Shown: positions 1 to 8,360 of the stretch, piece after piece
Numbering within the stretch: position 1 is the first letter of the stretch
How the letters are laid out: each line of letters opens with the position of its first letter
Assembly (NCBI RefSeq): GCF_001437355.1
Contig: NZ_JQBM01000001.1
Location: 62,001 to 126,000, forward strand
Direction of reading: 5' to 3'
Origin: Weissella viridescens
Lineage (GTDB): Bacteria > Bacillota > Bacilli > Lactobacillales > Lactobacillaceae
Length of the DNA: 64,000 nucleotides
Made by a program: the position numbers and the translations under genes
The notes under the pieces: model-generated
The model's database searches: none
The model's input: the letters and a program-made list of their open reading frames with translations, nothing else
Told to the model about the DNA's origin: nothing

Positions 1-771
1 GCCGCCTTTTCAGCTGGACAAGCAATGGGGCCACTCGTGGGTGGAATCTTACTCCGAATGGATTGGATTAATTTACGTAGTTTTATGTTCTTGTATGGAA
101 TGCTGTTGCTTTTGACAGCAGGGATTAATTTAGCCATCCGCACACATCCAGAAGTCATTGACCGCGTATCAGAACCATTCATTCAAAGTTTAAAGAATGG
201 CTTCACCTATGTTTGGAAAATGCCAAAACTATTCGAATCTATGCTGATTACTGTATGGGCAAACTTTTGTTTTGAAGCTTTCATTATCTCAATGCCATTT
301 TTGGTGCAAAAGACTTACCATGGTACAGCTAATGAATATTCATTAGCTTTAACTGCTGCGGCAGTCTCGGGCATTGTGGCGGGATTTTTATTAGCCCACT
401 ATACTCGGTTTAATAATTTAAATACGTTGTACCTTGATTTTTATGTGCTCGGGTTTGCCTTTATGATTGCGACGTTTGTGAACGTGATTTGGGCGCTGGT
501 GATTGTCATTATTATGAATGGCTTTGTGCGTTCTTCATTTGTGATTAAGGTGAATACGGTTCGTCAAGAGGAGAGTTCTTCTGAGTATTTAGGTCGCGTC
601 TTTGGTATTTCATTTTTTGCCACCGATCTTTTCGCACCCATTGTAAGTATTACATTTGGTTATAGTGTTTCAAAGTTAGGCGTATGGACTTTGTTAGTCA
701 TCGGAATCATGATGATTGTCGGGATGCTTGCCATTAAAGCAGTGATGCGTCGACGTTATGCTACTGCATAA
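1..771 (+). CDS. MFS-type transporter, 5' end outside window
   Basis: The reading frame is open from base 1, so this is the 3' part of a longer gene; the ATG at 25 is internal. The visible 256 residues hold about seven hydrophobic segments separated by short charged loops, and end with a basic tail (MRRR). The opening AGQAMGPLVGG resembles the conserved loop region of MFS drug/multidrug permeases, so a proton-driven efflux pump in the cell membrane is likely. The substrate cannot be read from the sequence. A strong terminator follows within 15 bases, so it ends its own transcription unit just before an integrated element. Confidence 0.75.
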   Translation, partial: AAFSAGQAMGPLVGGILLRMDWINLRSFMFLYGMLLLLTAGINLAIRTHPEVIDRVSEPFIQSLKNGFTYVWKMPKLFESMLITVWANFCFEAFIISMPFLVQKTYHGTANEYSLALTAAAVSGIVAGFLLAHYTRFNNLNTLYLDFYVLGFAFMIATFVNVIWALVIVIIMNGFVRSSFVIKVNTVRQEESSSEYLGRVFGISFFATDLFAPIVSITFGYSVSKLGVWTLLVIGIMMIVGMLAIKAVMRRRYATA

Positions 772-784
772 CTTTATAAATTCT

Positions 785-823
785 AAAAAAGATAACTGTA
801 AAACCTGCAGTTATCTTTTTTTT
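785..823 (+). terminator. Rho-independent terminator after the MFS gene
   Basis: A 14-bp A/T-rich stem (AAAAAAGATAACTG with CAGTTATCTTTTTT) encloses a 9-base loop and ends in a T run. Because it is A-rich on one side and T-rich on the other, it could also stop leftward transcripts leaving the integrase gene. Confidence 0.85.
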
Positions 824-892
824 CGTGTTAAATTATCGATATGTACTTATACCGCTATTTGTAGCGGTTATTGGGGAAGATTGGGGAAAAAA

Positions 893-1981
893 TTATTTTT
901 TACCCTTTCCCAATACCTTAAGGGCTAACTTATCTTGAGTTAGCTCTTTTTCTTTGAGCATATGTGCGTATGTGCTTAATGTGACAGTTGTGTTAGCATG
1001 TCCAACTCTCTTGCTAATATAATTGATGTCAATATTATTATGCAGTAGGTAGGAGACGTGAGAGTGCCGTAGACCATGGAATGTTATATTGGTTATGCCT
1101 AGCTTTGTGGTTAATTTATGGAGCGAATAATTTGCAGCTGAACTACTACTAGAGGCATTAAACATGAGTCGTTTTCCATCTTGTGAAGCAAAGTAATTTT
1201 GAACAACTTCGGATAAAGTTTCTGGGATAGAGACCGTCCTAATACTAGATTGGTTTTTTGGTTCAGTTATCTTTTTAACGGCTGATGAAAACGATTTTGT
1301 AATTGATACTGTGTTATTGGTGTAATCAAAATCAGATTCTTGGAGTGCGTAAACCTCTCCAAAACGAGCACCAGTTTCTAAAACGACAAGAATTATGATT
1401 AAAGCAGGTTCGTCTGGCATATCAGAGGTGTGATCATATAGGTAATCACGTAGAAGAAAAAATTCTGCTTCATCAAGGTATTTCTTCGCTTTTTTACGAC
1501 CATTATCATTTCCGTGGGGTTTTAACCTTGAGTAAATATCTCGATCTATAAGACCATCAATTTGTGCATCTTTTAGAGCAGATCTTAAAGAGATAGTAAA
1601 TTGTTGTACGGTAGATGTGAGGTGTGTTTCGCCGAACTCATCTAATTTGCTTTGAATTATTTGTGTTGTTAATTTATTTAAGGGGATATTCTCAAATAAC
1701 TCATTTACATGCTGCTGCCAAACAGTATATCTAACACGAGTTGATTCACGAATATTCTTATCTTTAAAATTTTTAACCCATTGACGATAATAATCCGTAA
1801 TCAGAATTTTACCCTGCATAAAGTCAATGCCTGACTTAACTTTTGACTCCATTTCAGCAGACCATTTAACAGCTTCCTTTTTCATAGGGAAAGTCTTGCT
1901 AGCCTTTCTGCGAATACCATTTCCGTCAGTGTACGATACTACGGCTCGATATTTTGAACCACGTTTTTCAATTGACGCCAT
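893..1981 (-). CDS. Tyrosine-family site-specific integrase
   Basis: This 362-residue phage-type integrase catalyses recombination between attachment sites. The N-terminus (about 1-55, KYRAVVSYTDGNGIRRK) matches the arm-binding domain of ICE/phage integrases. A helical core-binding domain follows (about 60-150), then the catalytic domain with the Arg of ETGARFGEV, the HGLRHSH box and the nucleophile Tyr in LSTYAHML. The length is normal and the frame intact, so it may be active. The stop lies beside direct repeats of TTGGGGA, as expected of an attP-side junction. It is transcribed divergently from the 2085 gene. Confidence 0.93.
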   Translation of the reverse strand: MASIEKRGSKYRAVVSYTDGNGIRRKASKTFPMKKEAVKWSAEMESKVKSGIDFMQGKILITDYYRQWVKNFKDKNIRESTRVRYTVWQQHVNELFENIPLNKLTTQIIQSKLDEFGETHLTSTVQQFTISLRSALKDAQIDGLIDRDIYSRLKPHGNDNGRKKAKKYLDEAEFFLLRDYLYDHTSDMPDEPALIIILVVLETGARFGEVYALQESDFDYTNNTVSITKSFSSAVKKITEPKNQSSIRTVSIPETLSEVVQNYFASQDGKRLMFNASSSSSAANYSLHKLTTKLGITNITFHGLRHSHVSYLLHNNIDINYISKRVGHANTTVTLSTYAHMLKEKELTQDKLALKVLGKGKK

Positions 1982-2024
1982 ATTAAATTAAACCTAACTT
2001 TTCTTGTTATAAATAAGCAGTTTA

Positions 2025-2053
2025 GTGACATGCTAAGGTCAAGATTGTATACT
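2025..2053 (+). promoter_or_regulatory. Promoter for the divergent membrane-protein gene
   Basis: GTGACA and TATACT are separated by 17 bases, a good sigma-70 pattern, about 30 bases before the GGGAG ribosome site of the 2085 gene. The TTAG...CTAA inverted repeat around the -35 box could be an operator. Confidence 0.55.
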
Positions 2054-2084
2054 AATTAAAAATAAGCTAATTTAGGGAGTGAAT

Positions 2085-2681
2085 ATGGAAACGTTAATTT
2101 CAACATTGATTACAACTGGTGGGCTCGGTTTTGCCAATGTTCTGTTTTTAGAAAGAACTGGTGTGCTACATTTTGATAATCAATTAAACAATGATAAGTA
2201 TATGTGGCTTGTCGTTTTTTCTGCTTTGAACTTTGCTGTACAAACGTTTTTTAATAATATATATATTACAGTGGGTGTGTCGATTATTTGTACTGGGATA
2301 GTTTATGGGTGCAACTATAAGCTAGAGAACCTAATCAGAAATAAATCTGGTTTGTCCAGTGCAACTGATGAGAATGCCGCTGATGCTTTCTGGAATAGTA
2401 TGTTTGCTAAGAAGGATCTATACGTATTTGTTTTTGATTTAAATTCACATCAATTACTAGATTTCGGTGAACCTATCTATGTCACTCGAAGTCTTGATAA
2501 GAATAACGGCATCGCAATGAATCTAAACGGTTCGGAAATGGAGGAATATGCAAATTACAATTATGAGAGTGTCTTGGCATTAGCAGAATACAACCAGAGT
2601 AGCCAAAATAAAGCTAGTGGGGCAAACTCGTATTCTGACTATGAAAACAATAAGAAGTACATTGCAATTTGGAATGATTAG
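2085..2681 (+). CDS. Membrane protein of unknown function in the integrated element
   Basis: 198 residues. Two or three hydrophobic segments lie in the first about 85 residues, followed by a soluble C-terminal half (YVFVFDLNSHQLLDFGEP...) that looks like a small beta-rich domain ending in an Asn/Ser-rich tail. I chose the ATG at 2085 because GGGAG sits five bases upstream; an in-frame GTG at 2079 overlaps that site. It is the only rightward gene of the element, with its own promoter and terminator, which suits a lysogenic-conversion or superinfection-exclusion role, but that is inference. It may belong to a phage-associated DUF family (possibly DUF6338-like); I do not recognise it with certainty. 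Confidence 0.7.
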   Translation: METLISTLITTGGLGFANVLFLERTGVLHFDNQLNNDKYMWLVVFSALNFAVQTFFNNIYITVGVSIICTGIVYGCNYKLENLIRNKSGLSSATDENAADAFWNSMFAKKDLYVFVFDLNSHQLLDFGEPIYVTRSLDKNNGIAMNLNGSEMEEYANYNYESVLALAEYNQSSQNKASGANSYSDYENNKKYIAIWND

Positions 2682-2682
2682 T

Positions 2683-2796
2683 TTACTTATCCTTTTTTGG
2701 ATTCTTTGGAAGAATTGGTTCTCTTTCAGATCTCTTCGGGGTAGGTGTATTTCTAACTTCTGGAACTGGTAAATCCGGATACCTTGTATCGGTCAT
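2683..2796 (-). CDS. Small Pro/Lys-rich ORF, 37 residues
   Basis: The ATG at 2796 is preceded by AAGGAGAG at good spacing on the minus strand, and the frame runs 37 codons to a TAA. The product (start MTDTRYPDLPVPE) is rich in Pro, Lys and Arg, with no hydrophobic stretch. It lies between the gene at 2857 and the convergent membrane-protein gene, whose stop is only a base away. The strong ribosome site is the main support. Function is unknown. Confidence 0.5.
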   Translation of the reverse strand: MTDTRYPDLPVPEVRNTPTPKRSEREPILPKNPKKDK

Positions 2797-2808
2797 ATTT
2801 CTCTCCTT

Positions 2809-2830
2809 GCCACCTTAGGGTGGTTTTTTT
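2809..2830 (+). terminator. Terminator-like hairpin downstream of the 2085 gene
   Basis: A CCACC/GGTGG stem with a short loop is followed by seven T's on the plus strand. A second hairpin (GCCAC TAAA GTGGC, 2837-2850) follows and may help terminate or separate the convergent units. It lies about 130 bases after the plus-strand stop. Confidence 0.55.
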
Positions 2831-2856
2831 ATGTATGCCACTAAAGTGGCGTTTAA

Positions 2857-3276
2857 TTAATCAACATACCCCTTTTTAGTGGCGTAATTTTGATTCATGT
2901 CCATGATAGCAACAGCTTTCATATCAGACTTATTACCGCTCTTACTTGCGAATTGAATAAGAACAGCTCGGTCAGTGTCCTTATCTTCCCAGACGATAGT
3001 TGATTCAACAGGCAATTTAAAGTCTTTTGAACTTTCAATGTCTGATGAATCAGGGAACTTTTCTTTATTTGGTGTTCCCAACATCTTTTTGGCTTCTTCA
3101 TATGAAGTACCATTGTTACCAAATTTGCTATCACCTAATTTAATTTCAGTGTTAGCTTTTTGTGCAATTGAATTTGGTTTAGTTGATACATAGAAAAATG
3201 ATGCAGCACCGATTGCTACTACTAGTACAACTGCAAAAAGCCAGAACCAAATGTCCTTATAGAAATGCTTACTCAT
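2857..3276 (-). CDS. Single-pass membrane-anchored hypothetical protein
   Basis: 139 residues: a transmembrane helix at about 10-31 (FWLFAVVLVVAIGAASFFYV) and an extracytoplasmic domain. The segment SYEEAKKMLGTPNKE...TIVWEDKDTDRAVLIQF resembles the fold of small BLIP/SmpA-like or DUF3862-type domains, in which a YEE-K-LG motif is followed by a Trp strand; this is a fold-level guess. There is no lipobox cysteine. It is leftward with the repressor and ImmA-like genes, so it is probably expressed in the lysogenic state and might act at the envelope, for example in exclusion. Confidence 0.65.
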   Translation of the reverse strand: MSKHFYKDIWFWLFAVVLVVAIGAASFFYVSTKPNSIAQKANTEIKLGDSKFGNNGTSYEEAKKMLGTPNKEKFPDSSDIESSKDFKLPVESTIVWEDKDTDRAVLIQFASKSGNKSDMKAVAIMDMNQNYATKKGYVD

Positions 3277-3334
3277 AAAATGTCTCCCATCAGCTTTTAA
3301 CGTGGTTCAGGTATTTCAGTTTTGCACGTATGTG

Positions 3335-3730
3335 TTATCCCATAGCTAAACTTGAGTAGGGGTTAATAGGTAAAATTCGTTGAAGCCAATAATCGTCACA
3401 TCCTGAAATTTCAAGAAATAACTGACTGTATTCTATGGATCCACCCTCACGGATGAAGATTTCCCATAAGAATTCGGTAGCTTGTTCATTGCAGTCACGT
3501 TCTTGTGAGCACCGGACATCATTTTCAAAGCGGCGTCGCTTATGTCCATCTAACTTATGAAAATACTCATGTGCTATAACCTTGGGGGTTGCTCGGTAAG
3601 TATCATAAGCACCAACGTTCTTAGTAGGGTTAATAACAGCTATTGCATCTAAATGTTCAACGGCTCTGAAATCAACACCTAAGCTTCTGATGGACTCTAC
3701 AAGTTCATCTATTAGGTCTTGTCTATTCAT
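3335..3730 (-). CDS. ImmA/IrrE-like metalloprotease
   Basis: 131 residues. It has a zinc-protease HExxH motif (IAHEYFHKLDGH) at about residue 53 and a following EQATEFLWE helix, as in ImmA/IrrE proteins that cleave phage or ICE repressors. It sits four bases downstream of the Xre repressor gene, the usual immR-immA pairing. Cleaving the adjacent repressor to induce the element is the likely role (inference from family and context). It is slightly shorter than typical members. Confidence 0.8.
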   Translation of the reverse strand: MNRQDLIDELVESIRSLGVDFRAVEHLDAIAVINPTKNVGAYDTYRATPKVIAHEYFHKLDGHKRRRFENDVRCSQERDCNEQATEFLWEIFIREGGSIEYSQLFLEISGCDDYWLQRILPINPYSSLAMG

Positions 3731-3733
3731 ACA

Positions 3734-4069
3734 CTATTCTCCAAATAAAGCACGGAGAACGTTTTTATCATGATCACTTAGAGGTCGTCCATCAGATGAA
3801 AGGAACTCGTCCCATGAATCTGTTTTAGCTACATCTTTAATATCTACCTTTGGTTTCTCAGATTTTGCATACATATCATCGGAAGTACCAAGTAAGTAAT
3901 CAACAGATACACCTAATGTTTTTGCAACTGGGGCAACTCTGTCTGGAGTAGGTTGATGGTTCTTCCACTTATAAATAGACTTCCCGCCTAATCCTGATTC
4001 AATGGCTAAACTAGTAAGACTTTTGCCTTGGCTTTTTGCGACTTTTTTCACTCGTTCACATAATGTCAT
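3734..4069 (-). CDS. Xre/Cro-family repressor of the element
   Basis: 111 residues with an N-terminal helix-turn-helix (about 5-62: KVAKSQGKSLTSLAIESGLGGKSIYKWKN... ending in VSVDYLLGTSDD). The DYLLG sequence at the end of the domain is typical of Xre lysogeny repressors. The C-terminal tail (SSDGRPLSDHDKNVLRALFGE) is the kind of region recognised by ImmA-type proteases. It is transcribed leftward ahead of the ImmA-like gene. No divergent cro partner remains. Confidence 0.88.
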   Translation of the reverse strand: MTLCERVKKVAKSQGKSLTSLAIESGLGGKSIYKWKNHQPTPDRVAPVAKTLGVSVDYLLGTSDDMYAKSEKPKVDIKDVAKTDSWDEFLSSDGRPLSDHDKNVLRALFGE

Positions 4070-4386
4070 AGGTTCTCTTTCAATTTGTTAGAAAATAAGT
4101 ATCCATGTATGTGTATAATTATTTATATTGAAATGTTGATAGACAAATCAACACATTCGGAATGGTTATAAAACAACAAGTTGAATGATTTATGCTGATA
4201 CAGAGATGTTTAACTTGGTGCGATCTCCAATCACAATGGTAGTATCCAATTTGTGCATAGTCAACAATTCAATACTTAAAAATGGAAAAAATGTCTGAAT
4301 TCGATTTGAAAATTGATGAAATTGAAGTAATGCGTGTTAAAATGAATAGAACCATTTTGTATAAATATATACTTGAGGTAATGAAA
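4070..4386. other. Gap between element repressor and PhoP-like regulator
   Basis: 317 bases with no convincing gene. An inverted repeat GTTGAT/ATCAAC (4135-4152) lies upstream of the repressor and may be its operator. TTAAAA (4337) and TATAAA (4360) spaced 17 bases apart form a plausible promoter for the regulator at 4387. The right edge of the integrated element should fall somewhere here. An in-frame ATG at 4282 would lengthen the regulator, but it has no ribosome site and would place the promoter inside the gene. Confidence 0.5.
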
Positions 4387-5100
4387 ATGACACGAATTTT
4401 GGTAGTTGACGATGAACCGTCACTCGTAACGTTGTTAACGTATAATTTGAAAAAAGTAGGCTATGAAGTTTATGCGCAAAATGATGGCGAAGATATTTTA
4501 AATACCATCAAAGACAAGCAAATTGATTTGATATTACTTGATGTCATGTTACCTAATCAAAGCGGTGTTGAGATTACACGAGATATTCGAGCCGCAAAGA
4601 TTGATGTTCCGATTATTATGGTGACCGCTTTAGACGATGAGGTTGATAAGATTTTAGGCTTGGAGATGGGGGCTGATGACTATGTCACGAAACCCTTTAG
4701 TCCACGTGAAGTCATTGCCCGAATTAAAGCAGTCTTACGTCGGTTTGAACATGGGCATAAGCCTGACCAAAGTACTGACCATATTAAGATGTATGGTGAT
4801 TTAGCAATTGACTATGACAAGATGGCGGTTCAGCTATCTGGTGAAAATGTTAAATTAACACCGAAGGAATATGAACTTCTAACGTATATGGCCCAACGTG
4901 AAGGTCGTGTTTTAGATAGAGAAACAATTTTGCATGGCGTTTGGGGTTACGACTATGGTGGCCCAGATACGCGCATGGTTGATATGCATCTCTCACACCT
5001 GCGGGAAAAAGTGGAACAAGATCCTAAGCACCCAGCCATGATTAAAACTGTACGTGGGATGGGCTACCGCTTTGAAGATCCCAGTAAGGCCGAGGACTAG
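4387..5100 (+). CDS. phoP: OmpR-family response regulator, PhoP-like
   Basis: 237 residues. The receiver domain (1-120) has the acidic pair DDE (about 8-10), phosphoacceptor Asp in LLLDVMLP, Thr of MVTA and Lys of VTKPF. A winged-helix DNA-binding domain follows (about 140-235, KLTPKEYELL...RGMGYRF). The PFSPREV segment is characteristic of Gram-positive PhoP (phosphate response). The start is set by GAGGT at 4375-4379, eight bases before the ATG at 4387; upstream ATGs lack a site. It is followed after two bases by its sensor kinase, so the pair likely senses phosphate or envelope state. It could instead be another PhoP/WalR-like regulator. Confidence 0.85.
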   Translation: MTRILVVDDEPSLVTLLTYNLKKVGYEVYAQNDGEDILNTIKDKQIDLILLDVMLPNQSGVEITRDIRAAKIDVPIIMVTALDDEVDKILGLEMGADDYVTKPFSPREVIARIKAVLRRFEHGHKPDQSTDHIKMYGDLAIDYDKMAVQLSGENVKLTPKEYELLTYMAQREGRVLDRETILHGVWGYDYGGPDTRMVDMHLSHLREKVEQDPKHPAMIKTVRGMGYRFEDPSKAED

Positions 5101-5102
5101 GT

Positions 5103-6509
5103 ATGCATAAACATAAAATCGGTCCATTTATCCGATCATTTGTTTTTTTTGCCATCTTATTTTTCTTAGCAACCAGTGTGGCAACGATAATTGGTAATAT
5201 GATATCAAAGAAGGCCCTAGCTTATGGCGATCTTTGGGAACTATTACTTATTGTGTCAATGGGTCTGGCGCTGGTGGTGGCGATTGTTTTAGAATGGACA
5301 CGACGACGTCAGCAAGAACAAATTGATCTTTTCATTGAAAAAATGCAGGCAATGCGCGCTCAAAATGCCTACGGGGGGAAAGTCTTATTACGTCCAGATG
5401 ACCCACTTGCGCCGTTAGCTAACGCAATTAATGACGTTCAAAGTCTTAACCGGTCTCGAACGAAAATGTTGCAACAACAGGCAAGCGTTTTGAACGTTTT
5501 ATTGGAGAATATGCCAATTGGTGTATTACGGATTAAACCGAACCATGAAATCGTACAGATGAATGATCAAGCCATGTACATGTTGCAACTGCCAGATAAT
5601 GCGATTGGAAAACCATTTGAAAACGTCTTTAAAAGTCATCAACTATTGGCTTTGGTCAATCAAGTCTTGGATGAACAGATAAGCCAGCGTGAGCAGATGG
5701 AGATTGATCAATTAGATGTGGATGTCTTTGTGACCTACTACCAATTGCGTGAACGCCATGATGAAGTCATGGTTCTGTTGTATGATATGACAGAATTAAA
5801 GCGACTTCAGAAAATGCAGGCGGATTTTGCTGCAAATGCGTCACATGAATTACGGACACCACTATCTGCTATTATTGGATTTGCGGATACACTATTAGAT
5901 GGGGCACAAGATGATCCAGAAGTACGCTCTGAATTTATTCAAATTATTCATGATCAGGCCGAACATTTGCTGGCCTTGACGAATGATATTTTGACATTAG
6001 CCAAGACCCCGGTGCAAAATAAATCTGTCGAGCAGTTGCCAATTCGGGAGATGGTTGATGAAACATTTGAAACGCAAGCTAATACTGTTAAAGGTCTACA
6101 ATTAACTCTTTATAATCGAGCAGATGCGCATACCGCTTTTCAACAAAACCGGGATGATGTGCAAACTATTTTAACGAATCTCATTGTAAATGCTATTAAA
6201 TATAATCAGATGTCGGGATCAGTTACGGTGACTGCGCATGCTGATCAACGCCAGTGTTTTATTACAGTTAGTGATACAGGGATGGGAATTCCCAGTGATC
6301 AACAAGAACGTATTTTTGAACGTTTTTATCGGCTTGATAAATCACATAACAAAAAAATACCGGGAACAGGATTAGGCCTTGCCATTGTCAATGATTTGGT
6401 CCAATCGCTTGGCGGAAACATTCATTTGGAAAGCCAGGTGGGGGTTGGAACTAAAATTACGGTGACACTGCCTAACCTCCCAATTGATAAAAGAAAGAGT
6501 AAAGTATAA
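5103..6509 (+). CDS. phoR: Sensor histidine kinase, PhoR-like
   Basis: 468 residues. Two membrane helices near the N-terminus (about 12-32 and 45-63) enclose only a short outside loop; then a PAS domain (about 125-235), the HisKA phosphoacceptor motif ASHELRTPLSAI, and a C-terminal ATPase domain with N (NLIVNAIKYN), G1 (DTGMGI) and G2 (GTGLGLAIV) boxes. The small extracellular loop argues for sensing through partners, as in B. subtilis-type PhoR, rather than direct ligand binding. It is coupled to the regulator before it and overlaps udk by one base, so all three are probably co-transcribed. Confidence 0.87.
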   Translation: MHKHKIGPFIRSFVFFAILFFLATSVATIIGNMISKKALAYGDLWELLLIVSMGLALVVAIVLEWTRRRQQEQIDLFIEKMQAMRAQNAYGGKVLLRPDDPLAPLANAINDVQSLNRSRTKMLQQQASVLNVLLENMPIGVLRIKPNHEIVQMNDQAMYMLQLPDNAIGKPFENVFKSHQLLALVNQVLDEQISQREQMEIDQLDVDVFVTYYQLRERHDEVMVLLYDMTELKRLQKMQADFAANASHELRTPLSAIIGFADTLLDGAQDDPEVRSEFIQIIHDQAEHLLALTNDILTLAKTPVQNKSVEQLPIREMVDETFETQANTVKGLQLTLYNRADAHTAFQQNRDDVQTILTNLIVNAIKYNQMSGSVTVTAHADQRQCFITVSDTGMGIPSDQQERIFERFYRLDKSHNKKIPGTGLGLAIVNDLVQSLGGNIHLESQVGVGTKITVTLPNLPIDKRKSKV

Positions 6510-7138
6510 TGAAAAATAGTAAACCTGTAATTATTGGCGTTACCGGAGGATCAGGCTCTGGTAAGACAACCGTCAGTGAAGAAATTTTTAATCGTTTAGC
6601 TGGTGAATCAATGGTCATGTTACCACAAGATGCCTATTACAATGACCAGAGTGATATGGACATGGAGGCGCGGAAGGCCGTAAACTATGATCATCCTGAT
6701 GCGTTTGACACAGCACTACTGATTAAACAATTGAAGCAGCTCATTGGTGGTGAAACGATTGAGCGCCCAACATATAATTACGCCGAATATAATCGTTCAC
6801 CTGAAACAATCACAATTGCGCCAGCTGATATTATTATCGTTGAAGGTATTTTGTTATTTAATAATCCTGAATTACGAGACTTATTAGATATTAAGATTTA
6901 TGTTGATACTGATGACGATATTCGATTCATTCGACGGATGCAACGTGATGTCAATGAACGCGGTCGAACAATTGAATCAGTGGTGAACCAGTACCTTGCA
7001 ACAGCAAAGCCAATGTATCACCAATTTATTGAACCAACTAAGCGATATGCAGACATTATTTTGCCCGAAGGTGGCGCAAATAAGGTTGGTATTAATATGA
7101 TTGAAGCACAACTACGTGTTATTTTAAATGCAGATTAA
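6509..7138 (+). CDS. udk: Uridine kinase
   Basis: 209 residues, normal for the family. It phosphorylates uridine and cytidine with ATP or GTP in pyrimidine salvage. The P-loop is GGSGSGKTT (about 13-21). The HPDAFD, RPTYNYAEYNRSP and EGILLFNNPELRDLLDIKIYV segments are the nucleoside-binding and lid elements of Udk, and RRMQRDVNERGRT is the conserved basic helix. Its ATG overlaps the kinase stop (TAATG), implying translational coupling with the two-component genes. Confidence 0.93.
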   Translation: MKNSKPVIIGVTGGSGSGKTTVSEEIFNRLAGESMVMLPQDAYYNDQSDMDMEARKAVNYDHPDAFDTALLIKQLKQLIGGETIERPTYNYAEYNRSPETITIAPADIIIVEGILLFNNPELRDLLDIKIYVDTDDDIRFIRRMQRDVNERGRTIESVVNQYLATAKPMYHQFIEPTKRYADIILPEGGANKVGINMIEAQLRVILNAD

Positions 7139-7153
7139 AAAGGAGGAATCAAC

Positions 7154-7795
7154 ATGTTGATTTCAAGTTATAACCAAGCCGGAATGGGGGATGTGCTCGT
7201 TTTGTTGACGGCCTCGCAATCAGGTGCCACGCACTCAGAACAAAAAGGTGACATCGTCCGTCTGACAAATGAGAAGAATGAAACGATTGGCTACAATGTG
7301 CTTAATGTAAGTCAATTGCTTGACCTAGGCGATGTGGCCGGACAAATTCAATTAGATGCAGACCAAGTTGCTATCCTAAATCAAGCCATTAATGCTGTTG
7401 GATTTACTGGCGACTTGGTAGTAGATACAGATCCTAAGTTTGTTGTTGGTTATGTTGAAAGTGCTGAACCACATCCTGATTCAGATCACTTACAAGTGAC
7501 CACAACACAAATTGGGAATGGAGAAACTTTACAACTGGTTTCTGGATCACCAAATATGAAAGCCGGTATCAAAGTTGTTGTTGCTAAAGTTGGCGCGATG
7601 ATGCCTTCTGGATTGATTATTTGGCCAGGTGCCCTTCGCGGTGTTGAGTCAAATGGAATGATTGTTTCAGGTCGCGAATTGGCCTTGCCAAATGCTCCAC
7701 AACAACCGGGAGCACTCATTTTACCTGATGATTTTGCTGAAGTAGGCACACCATTTGATGCAAAAGCGCCTGCTGCACAAGCCTTATTTGAATAA
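7154..7795 (+). CDS. ytpR: YtpR-family protein with tRNA-binding (EMAP/OB) domain
   Basis: 213 residues. An N-terminal DUF4479-type region (about 1-95) is followed by an OB-fold tRNA-binding domain like that at the N-terminus of bacterial PheT (VGYVESAEPHPDSDHLQVTTTQIGNGETLQLVSGSPNMKAG...). A strong AGGAGG precedes the ATG. In many Firmicutes ytpR lies close to murC, as here. Its molecular role is unproven; binding of tRNA or a related RNA is inferred from the domain. Confidence 0.85.
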   Translation: MLISSYNQAGMGDVLVLLTASQSGATHSEQKGDIVRLTNEKNETIGYNVLNVSQLLDLGDVAGQIQLDADQVAILNQAINAVGFTGDLVVDTDPKFVVGYVESAEPHPDSDHLQVTTTQIGNGETLQLVSGSPNMKAGIKVVVAKVGAMMPSGLIIWPGALRGVESNGMIVSGRELALPNAPQQPGALILPDDFAEVGTPFDAKAPAAQALFE

Positions 7796-7809
7796 GGGAG
7801 ATAGTAACG

Positions 7810-8271
7810 ATGGTAGTTAATCGACGGCCAATTGTGTACTATGAAACGTTACGCCGACAGAGTTACGCGCAACAGGTCAAAGAAATTATGGCTGCCAAAA
7901 CAGCTTATATCTTATATGCCGATACTGACACAGCCGATGATGCGCCTGTTAATGTCACAGCGCCTGTTGAAACGGTCGTTTTGAATCCGGTTGAGGTGAC
8001 AATTCTTAAACCACAACCGATTGCTACAGTCTCAAATGTGACTCAACCAGATGCGGTTCGCGAATCACATGCTATGTCAGAGCCTAATTCACGAAACCAG
8101 ACAGCAGTACCTGAAACATCAGCCGTTGAATTTGAAACGCCAAAGGTGGCTGAGACGCGGACTAATGCTGGTAATATGACTGGCTTAGGGTTGAGTTTGG
8201 ACTCAATTTTTGGTGAGGAAAAACAAGCTGCAGCGCATGCACAATCAAAATATTTTAAAGATTCTAAATAG
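7810..8271 (+). CDS. Hypothetical protein between ytpR and murC
   Basis: 153 residues. The first about 40 residues are basic and helical (RRPIVYYETLRRQSYAQQVKEIMAAKTAYILY); the rest is a Thr/Val/Pro/Glu-rich, probably disordered stretch, ending in GLGLSLDSIFGEEKQAAAHA. No catalytic motif, signal peptide or membrane helix is visible. It has a GGGAG ribosome site 15 bases after ytpR and ends at a terminator. Other Firmicutes carry an FtsK/SftA-like gene at this place between ytpR and murC; whether this is a relic of that gene is unknown. Confidence 0.6.
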   Translation: MVVNRRPIVYYETLRRQSYAQQVKEIMAAKTAYILYADTDTADDAPVNVTAPVETVVLNPVEVTILKPQPIATVSNVTQPDAVRESHAMSEPNSRNQTAVPETSAVEFETPKVAETRTNAGNMTGLGLSLDSIFGEEKQAAAHAQSKYFKDSK

Positions 8272-8275
8272 AAAG

Positions 8276-8308
8276 GTGGTTCAACCCTATGTGTTGAACC
8301 ATTTTTTT
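8276..8308 (+). terminator. Terminator ahead of murC
   Basis: GGTTCAAC/GTTGAACC forms an 8-bp perfect stem with a short loop, followed by a run of seven T's. It ends the phoPR-udk-ytpR unit. Confidence 0.85.
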
Positions 8309-8360
8309 GCTATCATAGTTATAAACAGATTTGAAACGAATTTTGGAGATATGACTAATC

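Larger units (their letters stand above)
840..4080. mobile_element. Small integrated element or prophage remnant (lysogeny module only)
   Basis: A tyrosine integrase, a membrane protein, two small leftward genes, an ImmA-like protease and an Xre repressor lie together between an MFS gene and a housekeeping two-component operon. This is the usual left arm of a temperate phage, but there is no Cro, replication, packaging or lysis gene after the repressor, so it is a deletion remnant or a mini-element. The left edge holds an inverted repeat (851-868, ACCGCTA/TAGCGGT) and a repeated TTGGGGA next to the integrase stop. I could not find a matching right attachment repeat, so the boundaries are approximate. 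Confidence 0.65.

Noticed and set aside
840..4386. Exact attL/attR direct repeats of the integrated element
   Set aside because: I compared the sequences beside the integrase stop and beyond the repressor and saw no convincing shared core; the ends remain undefined.
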